DNA of 64,000 nucleotides from Archilochus colubris (Eukaryota; Chordata; Aves; Apodiformes; Trochilidae), in contig CM041084.1 of the NCBI GenBank assembly GCA_023079485.1, positions 123,492,467-123,556,466 on the forward strand, given 5' to 3'. Position 1 is the stretch's first letter. Every line of letters starts with the position of its first letter. The notes beneath the pieces are model-generated. The model did no database searches. It was not told where the DNA came from and saw only the letters and a list, made by a program, of their open reading frames with translations. Below, piece after piece: positions 1 to 12,500 of this stretch. A program made the position numbers and the translations under genes.

Positions 1-330
1 GAGATGACAGCTGTTAAAGAACAGGAAAGAAAAACTAACAAAAATATAGTTGGTTAGATTTGATTTATGTTAAAGGTTATGTTGAAGAAACTTAGTATGA
101 ACGCTGCTCAGAATGATATTAGATCTAAGAAATCAGACACGTTTTGAGATTAATGCCATTACCACCCCCAAAAAGCAATCACCTCCAATGTTGTTTTGCC
201 TGCAAAAAAATTTTGACAAAAATCCACTTAAATATTAGAGTAAATTTAAATGTTAAAGTATTTTGTGGTCATTTTTCTTTGTTGGCTTGTCTGCAGTTGT
301 CTTGTTTGTTTCATTTCTGGGGGAGGAGGG

Positions 331-416
331 TTATTTGGGGTGTTGTTTTTTTGGTTTCTTTTTTTTTGGTTTTTTTTGGTTTGGGTTTTTGTTTGTTTGG
401 TTTTGGTTTTTTTTTC
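331..416. repeat. T/G-rich low-complexity tract
   Basis: About 85 bases made almost wholly of T runs broken by G and GG. Open frames across it, on either strand, are composition artefacts (Phe/Leu/Val/Gly on one strand, Lys/Thr/Gln/Asn on the other). Confidence 0.8.
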
Positions 417-1993
417 TCTAGCCTGTGGTTTCATTTGTCTTGTCTTTTACCTAACTAGCATCCATATCAGCTGTAATTGTGCTACTTTTCTTTTTTTGAA
501 TATAAACTGAAACATTTTTCTTCATAATTTTATAAAGCTCTTTGCAAATTATTATGATGCTTTAAGATCCAGATTAGATTTATTTTTCTTTAATCTTTTT
601 TTAAATTTCTTTTGAATCCATTCCAAGGCATTTTTTAAGTATATAGCTATTTTTTTTTTCATTCAGTCCCTTAGGAATATTAATACTAAATGAAACTGAA
701 TATTTAATAAAGATATACTTTACCATGTATGTGTGATCAAATCCTTTGAGTTCTTTTCTGAAAAAAAATTATGCCAAAATACCTGATAGCTGCATATTGG
801 AAAGTGATATGATTCAAAAAATTTCAGGTTATGTTGTCCCTGACCCACATAGATAATAAAAGTGGGATCAAGATCTGTGTGCATCCCCTTTCATATTCTT
901 TCAAATCTTTTACTTTTCTTTGCCTCACATTTTAAAAACATGAAGCACATTTGTAATTTTAATGCTACTTTTACTTAGTTTCCTAACAGACAGGATCATT
1001 CCTGACCTCAAGTGAACAATATTGTTCTAGACAGTCAGCATGTGGTGTCATGAAACTACCAGTGGTAGCAGCTTCTGAGAACTATATATGCCAAACCTAC
1101 AAAGTGGATTCACTTCAAATGAAAGGTTTTGTCAAAAATGAGAGGTGTTTCAGCTGTAAATGAGGATTTTTTAAATTGCTGTGAACTATGATGTTACCTA
1201 GCAGACATTTCTGCTTTAATGCAATTATGTCATGAGGGTGAGAGAGGCACTAAAGATATACACGAAAATTGTTTTTATATGTGTAAGTGGCATCAACACT
1301 GCAAATTCCTGTTGCAAATTTTCTGTTTACAATGTTATTTGTATTCAGGCACAGATCAAAGTAAATGCTGCCTCTAATTTGTTTTTAAATGTTTAAATTC
1401 CACATTCAACTCACAGCATACCTATATTGTTTGTAAATTTCTGTTATAATTTTATTAATTAGCAAGTGATATTATGATTTATTTTCTTTTGTTGACTTAA
1501 AGGCATAAGATTCCAGTCAAATCACAGGACTGGTTTTAATTCTACACAACTTTCTTATTCTGAGCAAACAGTACAGTCTCTGGAGGCAAGTTAAAAAGGG
1601 AAGAACAGGGTGACATGTCAGAAAGGAGATAAACAGGTGTCTACTTCAAGACAATTGTCTCTGTGTGTCTCTTCAATTTGCTGTGAAATTTTGATGACTT
1701 TTGGATCTTTCACAGACATGATTCTATTTTCTCAATTTGTGCATTATGAAAGTCCCCAAACCATATGATATTTATTTATATAGCAGTACATTACCATCAT
1801 CATTTAAAATTAGACTGTAGAACTTGCTTAGATGATGGTTGTGTTGATTTAATTTGTCCTGGTATGGCTTTTGTACAACATTTTAACAGCACAAGTAACT
1901 CTGCTACATTTTTTCCCCATAGAGTCTTTGGCTTAATATCAGTAGAGAATGTATGATGTTCACTTTTTGACAAATTATTTTGATTCAGTTTTC

Positions 1994-2009
1994 TTTTTTT
2001 TTTTTTTTT
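1994..2009. repeat. poly-T run (16)
   Basis: Uninterrupted run of 16 T. It could be the reverse complement of an old poly-A tail, but I see no retrocopy body next to it. Confidence 0.85.
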
Positions 2010-3362
2010 CAATATGTGGGAATGTGCCCTGCTCATTGAGTACCATTCCAAGTTCCTTGTAGACACGGAAGGAGAGTTCAGTCTACTAAACTCAGTAGTC
2101 TGCACAGGAAAATCTAACTGCCATACTTCCTAACTTTGAATGCTCTACATAAGAAATTTTACACTGTTCAAGAGATCCTTTGGAAGTATATAATTAGAGT
2201 AGTCAATTAACTAATATAAATATTCATATTAGAAAAAAAACTTGACTAGAAAACAGAGCAGTAGATCCCATTTGATTGAAAAAGTGACAGACATTTTCTA
2301 GGTTCTTCAAAATATTTTAATGACTACAAGTGAACGAGCACAAGTCAGCATGCACATTAAATATATTTTCTGGAGCATTCATTTATCAGTAGGGGAACAT
2401 ATAAAACTCTTCTAACTACTAAAAATGTACTTAGAGTTGCTACCTTATAATTTCAGTCTTCAATGAAACAACGTTACAAATAATAGCATGTTTAAGACAC
2501 TGATAAAAAGTCATTAGTTATTCACTGCAATAGGATATTAATACTTTGCCAGAGAACATTTATTAAGTGCTGTTTGGTTGGAGCAATAGTTTATTATTTG
2601 GTTTGTATTCCTTTTCATTGACATAATCAGTTATTCATCAGAAATTATATTTCCTTTAAATAAACAAATGGTCACATTTCAATGAAAATGTTTTCAGAAA
2701 GCTTTCAAGTTAAGCAAAAACTCCAATCTTTATACTATTACTGTCTTCTTGTGTGATTCTGTTGTTGCTTGTTTGGTTTTGTTAGTTTGTTTATTTTATT
2801 TACTGTAATCATTTGGGGCTTGGTTTTTGTTGTGTTGGGATATTGGTTTTTAATATCGCATTTTTTCTTGAAAATTCAATTGGGTGGCCTCATGTTTAGC
2901 TTTTATTTTCAGTTAGTTCACATCAGTTTGTACCTAGGAGTTTTTGTTAGTATGTCTAGTAAGTGCTGAAACACTGGGTACCTAGGCCATTTGGTATAAG
3001 CTCCCAGAAGGAATGGCTGGCAGAAACTACCATTAAACAGAAAAATCTCTGGAGTTGTATCATCAGTACTGCTGTGGATGGATTTGAATGAGCAAATACA
3101 TAGGTCTGGTTATCAAACATACATCAAATACATACACCAAATGATTCATTCTGGTTACTATTTAAGAGCATGGTTGCTCTAGCTTTTTGGTTACTGTTCT
3201 TCAATGATCCTGTGCAATACACCTAAGTCCTTCAGAACAGAAGTGTAGGAAAAAAAATCAACTGAAAAGTAAAAATATGCTTAATCTTGTTTGTAAAATG
3301 AATGTGAAAAGGGTTCTTCTCTAAAAGATAGTATTTCCAAATGGACAGTTAAAACACTGGGA

Positions 3363-3420
3363 GAGTAACATAGAGTAACATAGAATAACAAGAATTAAGT
3401 TATAAGAATTAAGAATTAAG
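3363..3420. repeat. short imperfect tandem repeats
   Basis: AGAGTAACAT-like 11-mers repeat about three times, then AAGAATTAAG-like units repeat about three times. This is local slippage-type duplication inside unique sequence. Confidence 0.7.
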
Positions 3421-4885
3421 CTATAGGACATAAAATGGTGGTCTCAGGAGGACCATAACAAGGACCATAAAAAAGAAATAAATCTATAATAATTCGGCGT
3501 TATGTAATTTGATATCTTCTGTATAACATATGTTCCTCAGATGAATTTCTTCATATACAACAGTTATAAGAGAAATACTATATGTTAATATACAGTTTAT
3601 AACAAGTGAGTAGACTTTCAGTCTAAAAATAAATACGTTTTTTGTTTATGTTTTTGTTTTTTTTTTTCAAAGTGTCCAAATAAATGTGCTGTTACAGGTA
3701 CAAATCACAAATTTCCAGTAAGTTATTTATTCTAAGTGTATAAAATAACTAGGATACTATGAGATCCTCTATGCTACTTTCAGGTTTGTAGCATGGAATG
3801 TAAAACTGCTTTTCAGTGTTAACTCAGACATGTAAAAACAATCTCTTTTCAGGGATGAAACATTATATTCTTTCACAGAAGGGCTCATTGTTTAGTAAAC
3901 TGTGGAAATCAATTAATTCAATTTATCTTTGAGTTCATGTCCTCCAGCCCCTACTTCCTTCCCACTATATTAATTACAGCTGATACTGTGTCTTCTTTAG
4001 TGGTTCCATGAAAAAGGGAAGAGCTATCAGTGGCTGGCTATCTCATTCAGACACTATTATTAATGAATTATGCTTACAGTCCACTCAGGTCACTCTCACT
4101 ATTGCTAGCCTACACTGTAACCTGTAGGAATTTCATTATTTTTTCAACTTTTATCCATTATTTAAGTTTTGTTAAATGTGTTTCAAAGATTGAGAAGTTG
4201 CCAGTGGAGCCTGAGAGCCTAAACTGTCTCTGTATACCACTTAAATTGATATTGTGCCTAGAGTAGTGCAGCGCATGAAAACAAGACATACCATGGCTAT
4301 AACACGTAAGTCACAAATTCTGTTTCTTTGATTTTTCTATTTTATATTATCCTTATGGAATTACTTAAAATAAAATCTCATACACTATATTAACCCTGCT
4401 TTAATTTCTTTGTTTAGACAAAAAATAATTTGTATTTATATGCAATGAATAGGCTTCCTCTAACAGGGGAGGGAAGAAACTGCTCTCCCTAGGTCTTTGC
4501 TACCTGGCATTAAGTCTTGTTTCCAGAGATGCCTTTTGTTGAGTGACAATATTGCTGATTTTGATTTATTTTTTACCATAACTGATAATTCTTTTCTGAC
4601 CCATGTTATGACATAATGCCATTAGGAAATTTAACTCTCCTATTATTTTGAGATTTCTGTCTATCATCCATGGGCTAGAATATGAGTTTAGGATTTCACA
4701 CTCTTTGTTCCATGATAGGACTTTCAGCAATATAACTAATAGGTTAGAAAAGTCATAGTAGAACAAATACAGATATTTTCCTGTCAGAAAACATGTCTCT
4801 ATTTATTATTTTTGTTGCTTATGCAGGGACTTTCCTGAAAGAAATCCTACTTCCTTTAGTGTCAAATTTTCAATTTTCATTTAAC

Positions 4886-4907
4886 TTTTTTTTTTTTTTT
4901 TTTTTTT
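4886..4907. repeat. poly-T run (22)
   Basis: Uninterrupted run of 22 T, long enough to be length-polymorphic. I see no retrocopy body on either side. Confidence 0.85.
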
Positions 4908-7002
4908 GATATTCAGCAGTCCTTACCTGTGTCAGTTGCTGTGTCTGCCACTCTCAAGCCTTATTTCTCAAGGATTTTGCTTTTTCCTCTTTTCATATCT
5001 GCTAAAATAATAAAAAAATAAGTAGTTTATGTTGTTACAGATGTTTCTTCTGTAGGCTGTAAGCTTGACCCTTCAGTGTGATTAATAAAGTGAAGAACAA
5101 GGATTAAATGACTCTTAGTTCAACCTTCTACAGTGTTCCACGGTTGTAATAGAACCTCTTTATAACCAGTGCACCTCTGGAAAGTTTGCTTTTATGGCTA
5201 GTCTTTTAAGAAATAACATAAATTTTAAAAAAGCCATGGTAGAATGTGAGAGGGAAAATACAACACATGATGTGATCTGGGTGTTCAAACCCCTTCACTT
5301 GGACACTACCTGATGAATTCCTCACTGGCTGGTTGCTTGTGGATGGACCCCTTATTCATTCAGAAATTGCATTTGGTCTTCAGTATTTTTCACCAAACAG
5401 CAAAAGAATCACAATTTGCCATTGATCGGCAAAATAATAATGTGGGAGTTACTTCATTTAAAAAAAACACAAAAATAAATGGAATTGTCCTAAGAAAGTA
5501 CATTACACATATTCTATAGTCTAATTAAATACAGGAAAGTTGTATATGACACTTAACCTCAATGTTGGTGCATACCAACATAAATATTGTAAGGCTTTCA
5601 GTAGTCATTCTCAGTTACCTTTTCTAATAGATGGATAGCCATTATTTAATTAAAATAATAAATTTCCTATTAGTGCTGCTCACAATAAGGTAGAACTTTC
5701 CAACAAAACTATTCCATCTGCAGTACAGAATAATTATAAGGTGAAGTTAAATGTCATAAAACATATTTAGTCTATTTTTTTTCTCTTGATCCAGAGGTTA
5801 TTTACATACTTGAAGGAAGTTACTACTACAGCCTTTTCCCCATATGTGACCCCAGAAAACTACTTAGCTATCATAGAAGATATCATGGAATGTTTTCTTT
5901 TTCTAGAAGATAACAGCTGAGTAAGACAGCTGCACTACCCTAGCTTTTCACAGTTGTCAATTAAGAGGAAACAGATCATCAAAACTTGAATGCTTCATTT
6001 TATAATGATCTTCTACATTGTGTTATTTCAAACTGGCAAGTGTCTCTTGAGAAGGCTAAAAAAAGGAAGGAGGGAGGAGGGGAGAGGGAAAGCTTCCAGT
6101 GGTGGCAGCTGACACTGTGCAAAAATTTTTTTCCAAGAAAATTCATTCTGAAAATATTGAGGTTTGCTCTCAGTTTTTCAGATCTTGATGTTAATACAGT
6201 AAAAACAACAACACAAGTCTGAAACTGCTCTATGATGCTGCTTTCTGGAGAAATAATGTATATTTTGTTTGCTTGTTTTTCAATAAGAGAAACTGGCAGA
6301 AGTTTCACAGAGCCAAGCAGGAAGATAATAAGGGCACTGCCTGCTTTTCTTATTCAGAAGAGTAAGTTTCTTGATTGAACCTTTCGAAGAGAAGTAGGTA
6401 AAGGGAACAACATTGATCAGGAATGAAACTGATATACAACAAGTATTATGACTAATGTTGTCACCTAGAAGAGCATTCAATATTCTGGGAAGCTAATCAC
6501 TAGACTTCTAATCTGTGTAGATCATCACAGGGAAGAAGCTGTTGGTGCAAGAGCAGAAGTATCTGTGCAAGAGGATTTGCTCTAGTTCTTGACAGACTGC
6601 ACCAATGTGATCCAAAAGGTTTTTCATCCTTTATGTGCATATCTGAAAATGTCACATTCAATATGGAATTATGATAAAACCACATCAATTGGACAGTGTA
6701 AACATTTCAGAGTGGAGTCAGTTGCACATACACTCTGATTACACTCATGGAAACTGTGATTCTGAACAGTTTTCTATAGAAGATGCAGCAGAGATGACTG
6801 TTGCGAGGCAGTGAGATGGAAGAGGGACATGCTCTGAGGACTCTGTCCTATCTTACTTAGAGCCAGACCATCCTTAAATGTATTGTCCATTATGACACTG
6901 TGCCCGTCCCTCATAAAATATTGAGGTACATATTGAGGTACAATTGACAAAATTATTCTTACAGAAGTCCTTCAGATGAGAAATCAAAACGGAAAATATA
7001 TA

Positions 7003-7333
7003 CAGAATCATAGAAGGTACCTCTGGAAATTATCTAGTCCAAACTCCCTGCCAAAATGTCTCCAGAGAAGGAGACTCCACCACCTCTCTGGGCAGCCTGT
7101 TCCACTGCTCTGCTAGCCTAAAAGTAAAGAAGTTCCATCTCAAGCTTAGATGGAACTTTCTATGTTCACATTTTCCCCCTCTTGTTCTGTTACTGGACAC
7201 CACTGAAAAAAGTCCAGCCCCATCCTCCCGACACCCACCCTTTAAGTATTTATAAGCGTTGATAAGATCCTCCCCACATTTCTCTTCTCTAGATTAAAAA
7301 ACACAAGTCCTTCAGCCTTTTCTCATAAGAGGT
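7003..7333 (-). mobile_element. CR1 LINE fragment, 3' end, minus strand
   Basis: Read on the minus strand this is the 3' tail of a CR1 non-LTR retrotransposon. The left edge carries a worn form of the CR1 terminal octamer (ATTCTATG-like). It is followed by the CR1 3' sequence that on the plus strand runs through 'gggcagcctgttcca' to a region ending in 'tctcataaga'. The copy is diverged. It stops abruptly at about 7333, and its continuation appears only at 8616, so it was split by later plus-strand CR1 sequence. Roughly 90 bases of the expected middle are missing between the halves, judged against the better-preserved copy at 42190-43650. Confidence 0.88.
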
Positions 7334-7337
7334 CAAG

Positions 7338-7496
7338 GTCAACAGCATGAGGTTCAACCAGGCCAAGTGGTTGGTTCTGGCATTTTGGTCACAATGACCC
7401 CAAGCAGTGTTAACTGTGTGGGGGAGAGTGGCTGGAAAGTTGCCCATCAGAGAAGGATCTGGGGATGCTGGTTGACAGCCAGCCAAAAATGAGCCA
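7338..7496 (+). mobile_element. CR1 LINE fragment (post-RT region), out of order
   Basis: This plus-strand piece corresponds to the CR1 segment just downstream of the reverse-transcriptase palm (the stretch around MRFNMAKG and LNMSQQ in the 42-43 kb copy). It therefore lies upstream of sequence that should precede it, because the next piece at 7497 restarts in the RT palm. The same CR1 segment occurs again at about 7880-8030, so two different plus-strand copies, or one rearranged copy, are present. It has in-frame stops. Confidence 0.75.
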
Positions 7497-8310
7497 GTGG
7501 ATGTCATCTACCTTGACTTTAACAAGACTTTTGACACAGTCTCACAAAACTCTCTCGTGAACTCTCTCTCGTGAACAAGCTCTGGAAATGTGGAATAGAA
7601 GAATAAAAGAACTGGCTACTCAATGCAGCCCAAAGAGTGGTGAGACCAAAGAGTGCAGAGTCCAGATGGAGACCTGTGACTAATGGAGTCCCCCAAGGAT
7701 CAGTGCTGTGCCCAGTTCTGTTCAACATCTTTATCAATGACCTTGTTAGTGGGACAGAATGCCTTGTCAGCAAGTTTGCTGAGGACACAAAGCTGAGAGG
7801 GCTGGCTGGCACCCCAGAAGGCTGTGCTGCCATTCAGAGGGACCTAGACAGGCTGGAGAGTTGTGCAGGGAGAAATTTAGTGAACTACAGTAAGGGCAAG
7901 TGTAACATCTTGCATCTGGGAAAGAACAACTCCAAGACTCAGTACAGGTTGGATACTGTGTTCTTGTAGGATAGTGAAGGGTAAAGGGACCTGAGGGTGC
8001 CAGTGGACAGGATGACCATGAGGCAGTAATGTGCCCATGTGGCCAAGAAGCCAATGGCATCCTGGGGCACACTAGAAAGTGGGTGGTTAGTAGGTTGAGA
8101 GAGGTTCTCCTCCTCCTCTGCTCTGCCGTGGTGAGGCCACATCTGGAAAATTGTGTCCAGTTCTGGGCCCCTCAGTTCAAGAAGGACAAGGAACTGCTTG
8201 AACAAGTCCAGCACAGTGCTACAAAGGTGATTAAGAGAGTAGAAAATCTCCCTTATGAGGAAAGCCTGAGGAAGCTGGGTCTCTTCAGCTTGGAGGAGAA
8301 CAAGAGGTGA
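7497..8310 (+). pseudogene. CR1 reverse transcriptase remnant
   Basis: This is a broken CR1 ORF2 tail. Motif A is readable at 7497-7535. A 14-bp tandem duplication (7551-7564 against 7565-7578) then shifts the frame. The open part at 7637-7969 holds [13 protein letters not shown], where the last G of the usual SVLGP is C, and FAEDTKL, where the second catalytic Asp of FADD is Glu. A stop follows, and the frame resumes at 8029-8310 with the post-RT region ([40 protein letters not shown]). The changed catalytic Asp, frameshift and stops make it non-functional. Confidence 0.88.
7551..7578 (+). repeat. 14-bp tandem duplication
   Basis: TCTCTCGTGAAC occurs at 7551 and again at 7565, giving a 14-bp period. 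Fourteen is not a multiple of three, so this duplication alone breaks the RT frame. Confidence 0.85.
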
Positions 8311-8615
8311 CGTCATTAAATGTTTATAAATACATAAAAGAAGAGAGCCAGGAGGATGGTGCCAGGATGTAAGCTTAAGCATAGGAGATTCCATGTAAAC
8401 ACAAGGAGAAAGTTTTCTACTGTGAGGGTGACAGGACTGGAACAGGCTGCCCAGGGAGACTGTGGAGTCTCCTTCTCTGGAGACATTCAAAACCCACCTG
8501 GATGCATTCCTACATGACCTGCTGTAAGTTCCTGCTCTGTCATTGGGGGTTGGACTCAGTGATCTTTCAAGGTGCCTTCCAAACCCTAACTTTCTGTGAT
8601 TCTGTGAACCAGAGA

Positions 8616-8836
8616 GACCAGAAATAGACATGGTCCTTGATGAGGCCTCATCAGGGTAGAGTAGAGCGGGAGGATAATCTCTCTTGACCTGCTGGCGACA
8701 ATCTTCTTGATGTACCCAATGCCATTGGCCTCCTTAACCAAAAGGCCACATTGCTGGCTCATGGTTATCCTGTTGTCCAGCAGGACTCACAGGTCTTTTT
8801 CCACAGTGCTGCTTTCTAGCAGGTCAGCCGCTAAAC
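8616..8836 (-). mobile_element. CR1 LINE fragment, 5' half of the split minus copy
   Basis: On the minus strand this is CR1 post-RT sequence. On the plus strand it reads through 'gacctgctggcgac', 'atgccattggcc', 'gctggctcatg' and 'caggtcttttt', in the same order as the minus copies at 42.7-42.9 kb and 47.8-47.95 kb. It continues the fragment at 7003-7333 on the far side of the plus-strand insertion. Homology fades near 8836. Confidence 0.85.
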
Positions 8837-9480
8837 TAAAATCCCAGTATCAAATCCAAACATTGTACACACATTGTAAATGATTTAAAATAAATTTGAC
8901 AATATTTCTTTTCCTCTAATTTTCCATATTTTATTCCTATGTCCTATCAGTCTGCTGTATCTTACCAGTTAGCTTTCAAGATTTAAAAAGGCAGTTGTAC
9001 AGAATGTAGCACTGAGGCCTAAACAAACTGAGGTCTCTAAATATATGCAACAAAAACTGATTTTGGTTAATAGGAAAATACATGATTAATAATATATTCA
9101 TAACAGAACACATACTCTTAAATTATTTCAACACAGTTTCAGAGACAATTCTTCTCTCAGCTCAGTATCATGTTTTAATAAACATTTTTTTTTTCAGTTC
9201 CCCCTCCTTCGTTGGAGGTATTACATACATAAATAAAACACCCTGTCCATGTGGCTTGGGATGAAAAACTAAGCAGAAGGATACTCTTGTCAAGCTGTCT
9301 GACTATTTCCAAAAGAACAGGACATATGTAAAATAGTTACTGTGTAAAATTTAACATTTAAATTATGTTTTCTACCTCTATGGTTCCACTAATACACAGC
9401 AGGTAGTATGCACCTGAGAACCTGTGAACTGCCCATTATGTAGCTTTCTCACTGCAAATCCAGATAACAGAGAATGAAGA

Positions 9481-9530
9481 AAACCAAACCAACCAACCAA
9501 CCAAACCCCCAAAAACACCAAAAAACAACA
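9481..9530. repeat. (AACC)n / A-C-rich low-complexity
   Basis: Several AACC units pass into AAAAAC-type sequence. It is strongly asymmetric, with almost no T or G. Confidence 0.75.
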
Positions 9531-12500
9531 AAATTCCAATAGAGATGTTTCTCCCTTAAAATAAACTGATTAAGAAGTGATTGAATAAACAGTCAGGATT
9601 TCTATCGGTACAGAAACATATTGCAATCCCCAAGAGACAGTTGAAAATTACAACACCAAACAAGTAAAATAGGGTAACAGTAAGTAGGATAGCTTCTCAA
9701 TAAGCATCATATCTTTAAGAATGTCTTGAGACTACTTAATTATGCATAAATCTCTACAGTACCTACTAATAGCATTCTTTATTTCTTCCCCATCCTGTTT
9801 TTTAATGACACTGCAAAATACCTACATAGTGCAAGTTATTTACAAAGTTTCAAAAACATAAAATGTGACATAAAGAGATATTATCAATTATTTTAATTTT
9901 TAAAATAAAATCTGGTTTTCATGAATATTTATGAAGTATCTCTATGCTTACTCTTAACTCAAGTAGTTTCTTTGTTTGTATGGATCAGTAACCATAGTGT
10001 AGCAGTGGTATTACCAGCCATTAGGCTCTAGTATATTGTCAGATTAAGATTAAATTAATTTTCATATTTTTTCCTTTGTAATTAAGTTTTCTTTTGTTTT
10101 ATCACTATAGATGACAGTGGTTTATCAGTTTAATTAAAACAATGAACTAAAATAGACACCAAAGATTTCTTGTTTAAATTTCATGCTTCATGATCTTCTC
10201 ATCTTTAATTCAACTTGAATCTGCTTCCCACACTTTATGTAATAAAGTGGGAGGGTTGGTTTTTTTTTGACCACATTTATGTTAAATATTTTTATTAATA
10301 AAAGCAAAGAATTTTTTAATCTCATGTGAAAGCTGTAAAAGGCATAGAGGTCTAGATCTTTTACTTGGAGATTCTGGGATCATTTCTATTTTAAAAGGAA
10401 TGGTTGTGTGAGGTGATTTATTCGATATACTCTTAATCCTTGAGCACTAGTTCTTGAATGCAGTTTGAAGGTCAGCAGCTTTCATATCTGCTCTACATCA
10501 TGAGATTTTATTAGCCTTGGACTCCAGTTATTGACTCTTCTGCTCTAGTATTTTTATATGATTACATCCAAACACATTCCCATCTTTTCCTAATTTCTCT
10601 ATTAAGAGTCACTCATGATTTTGCAAAAAATTTTTGGCAATTTTTTCCTATGCATTTAAACAATTGAGCAGTTTTTGGAGGCTTTATGTTTGTTTTTCCA
10701 TTTTGCTGGAATATTTAACTGTTTGAAATAATATACTGTTCTTTCAAACTCACATGCTTAGCTTTGAATATGCAGTCCAATAGCAAATGGAAAAAAAAAG
10801 GCACATAAATATCTGAGAATATAAAGTCTAAAATAGTTATTCTGTAAATTCTTTGTGAGTTGAATGAAGCCTATTAATTAGAAACACATATTCAAAGGAG
10901 CATGTTCATTGTAGGGTATGTAAGTCAGCCTACATGATAGATTTATAGCACAAACTCATGATTTTTTTTTATTATGGTTATGCATTCTCCTCAGATGGTG
11001 AAGACTGATTTCATGGAACAGAACATTCCAATTATATTAAAATTTTAGTTTGAAAATCTATCTGACAATATTGTTAAGGTGCCAAGAATGATTTTGAGAC
11101 AAAGCTTGAAGTGTGCCTACCATAAATAAATCAATGATGAACATAATTTTTAAAAGCAATAAAATTTATTTTTGGTATCCCTGTGCAGTTGATAGCCCTG
11201 CTCTCCTCACATGTTTCTTTTTCAGGGCTTATAAAATTGATTCAGTAATTTGTGAGGCGATGAATGAGATGTAACTTCTTCCACCAGCTTCTGGCTCTCA
11301 GTTAGGTCTTCCCTTCAGAATCAATCACTTTTTCTAATAATTCATAAAGCACTTACAATACTTCTGTCACTTAAATAAAATAGTCATGCTTAATATCATG
11401 TCTTTTTTTTCAGGTTTAAATATATTTTTTTTCCCAAGAAATTGTATTCTAATGAAAAAAAAATTATCTGAATGATGACTTTACAAGGAAAAGGAATTTT
11501 GACTACAGTAATTTGGACCTTCCATTACAACCTGTAATATTGCTTTGTATGTCAGCATGAGGCTCTGCTGTAGCTCATTCTTGTCAATATGAGTTAGTTT
11601 CTCAGTCTGACGGTGAACTAGTTTACATCTCTGCATTTTCTAACATATATGTGCAAGTCTAACAATGGTGTGTCTTTTCATCTTTAGCAATTTGCTTTGA
11701 AAATTTATGCTACTGATAAGGTTTTTTTCATTTATCCCAAATTTTGCTTAAAAAAAAACCAAAATAAGACCCTTGTCCGGTGACCTGCCTCTATGGTTTC
11801 TCATAGGCACATGTTAATTTTACTTATATTGCTTCATGAGTGTAAGGTACCCACAAGTGAATTTTATCAACCTTGGATTATCTCAAAAATACCCGATTTT
11901 TCTCAGTACTTCAAAACCTAATACTTTTGGGCATCCTGAGATGCCCAAAATGATGATCTTTTTCTGTTACAGAAATACCCCTACAGTTAGACAAATTTAC
12001 TTTTTTACTAAAGTTAAGAACAAACAACCCATTACAGGCTTTTGTCTTTATTATATATTTTTTAGGAACTGTTAATTCTGATGATCAGAAGAATATGTGA
12101 GGACAGTTACAGAATTAGATGTTTCTCTTTTATCTGTCATTGCTTCCCAATTTTTCTTGGGAGGCTCATCTAGCATTTTTCTGTGCTCATGAAGTCTGCC
12201 TTTTCTGAAATCCATCATTTGCAGTCTGTCTCCTTCCTTCCATTTCCAATGGTTATCCATCTTCAAATACTATGGCCATTCATGGTGGTCCTAATTACCA
12301 AGCTTTAGGGACTGCATTCTCATCCAAGTCTAGACAAGGCTTACTTCAGATTCCCTGCTCTATCTGTATTTCATGATCTTGCTGAATTCTGCTTTCTGAT
12401 GTATCTCTTTTTGAGCAGGACTGGGATTTTAACTCACCTAGGTGCTTATCATGTCAGTATCTACACAGATATAGCTGTGAAACTACCATTACTCTCACTG

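Larger units (their letters stand above)
1..7002. other. AT-rich sequence without recognisable genes
   Basis: I see no exon-like, RNA-like or transposon-derived sequence that I can name here. Open frames are short, start at arbitrary ATGs and read as low-complexity residues. The stretch contains a T/G-rich tract near its start, poly-T runs near 2.0 and 4.9 kb and a small tandem repeat near 3.4 kb, which are listed separately. It is consistent with intergenic or deep intronic DNA. Confidence 0.6.
7497..8607 (+). mobile_element. CR1 LINE fragment, RT palm to 3' end, plus strand
   Basis: The piece begins inside RT motif A (readable as VDVIYLDFNKTFD at 7497-7535), continues through the post-RT domain and ends in a worn octamer pair, tgtgattctgtga, at about 8607. 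It is 5'-truncated, as most CR1 copies are. It interrupts the minus-strand CR1 whose halves are at 7003-7333 and 8616-8836, so it is the younger insertion. Confidence 0.9.

Noticed and set aside
144..510. Open frames over the T/G-rich tract
   Set aside because: Low-complexity Phe/Leu/Val/Gly runs caused by base composition.
4886..4907. Poly-T as the tail of a processed pseudogene
   Set aside because: The adjacent sequence has no coding similarity and no flanking duplication could be seen.
7939..8631. A 230-codon minus-strand open frame
   Set aside because: It lies antisense to the plus-strand CR1 post-RT region and 3' tail, has no recognisable family and crosses the element's 3' end.
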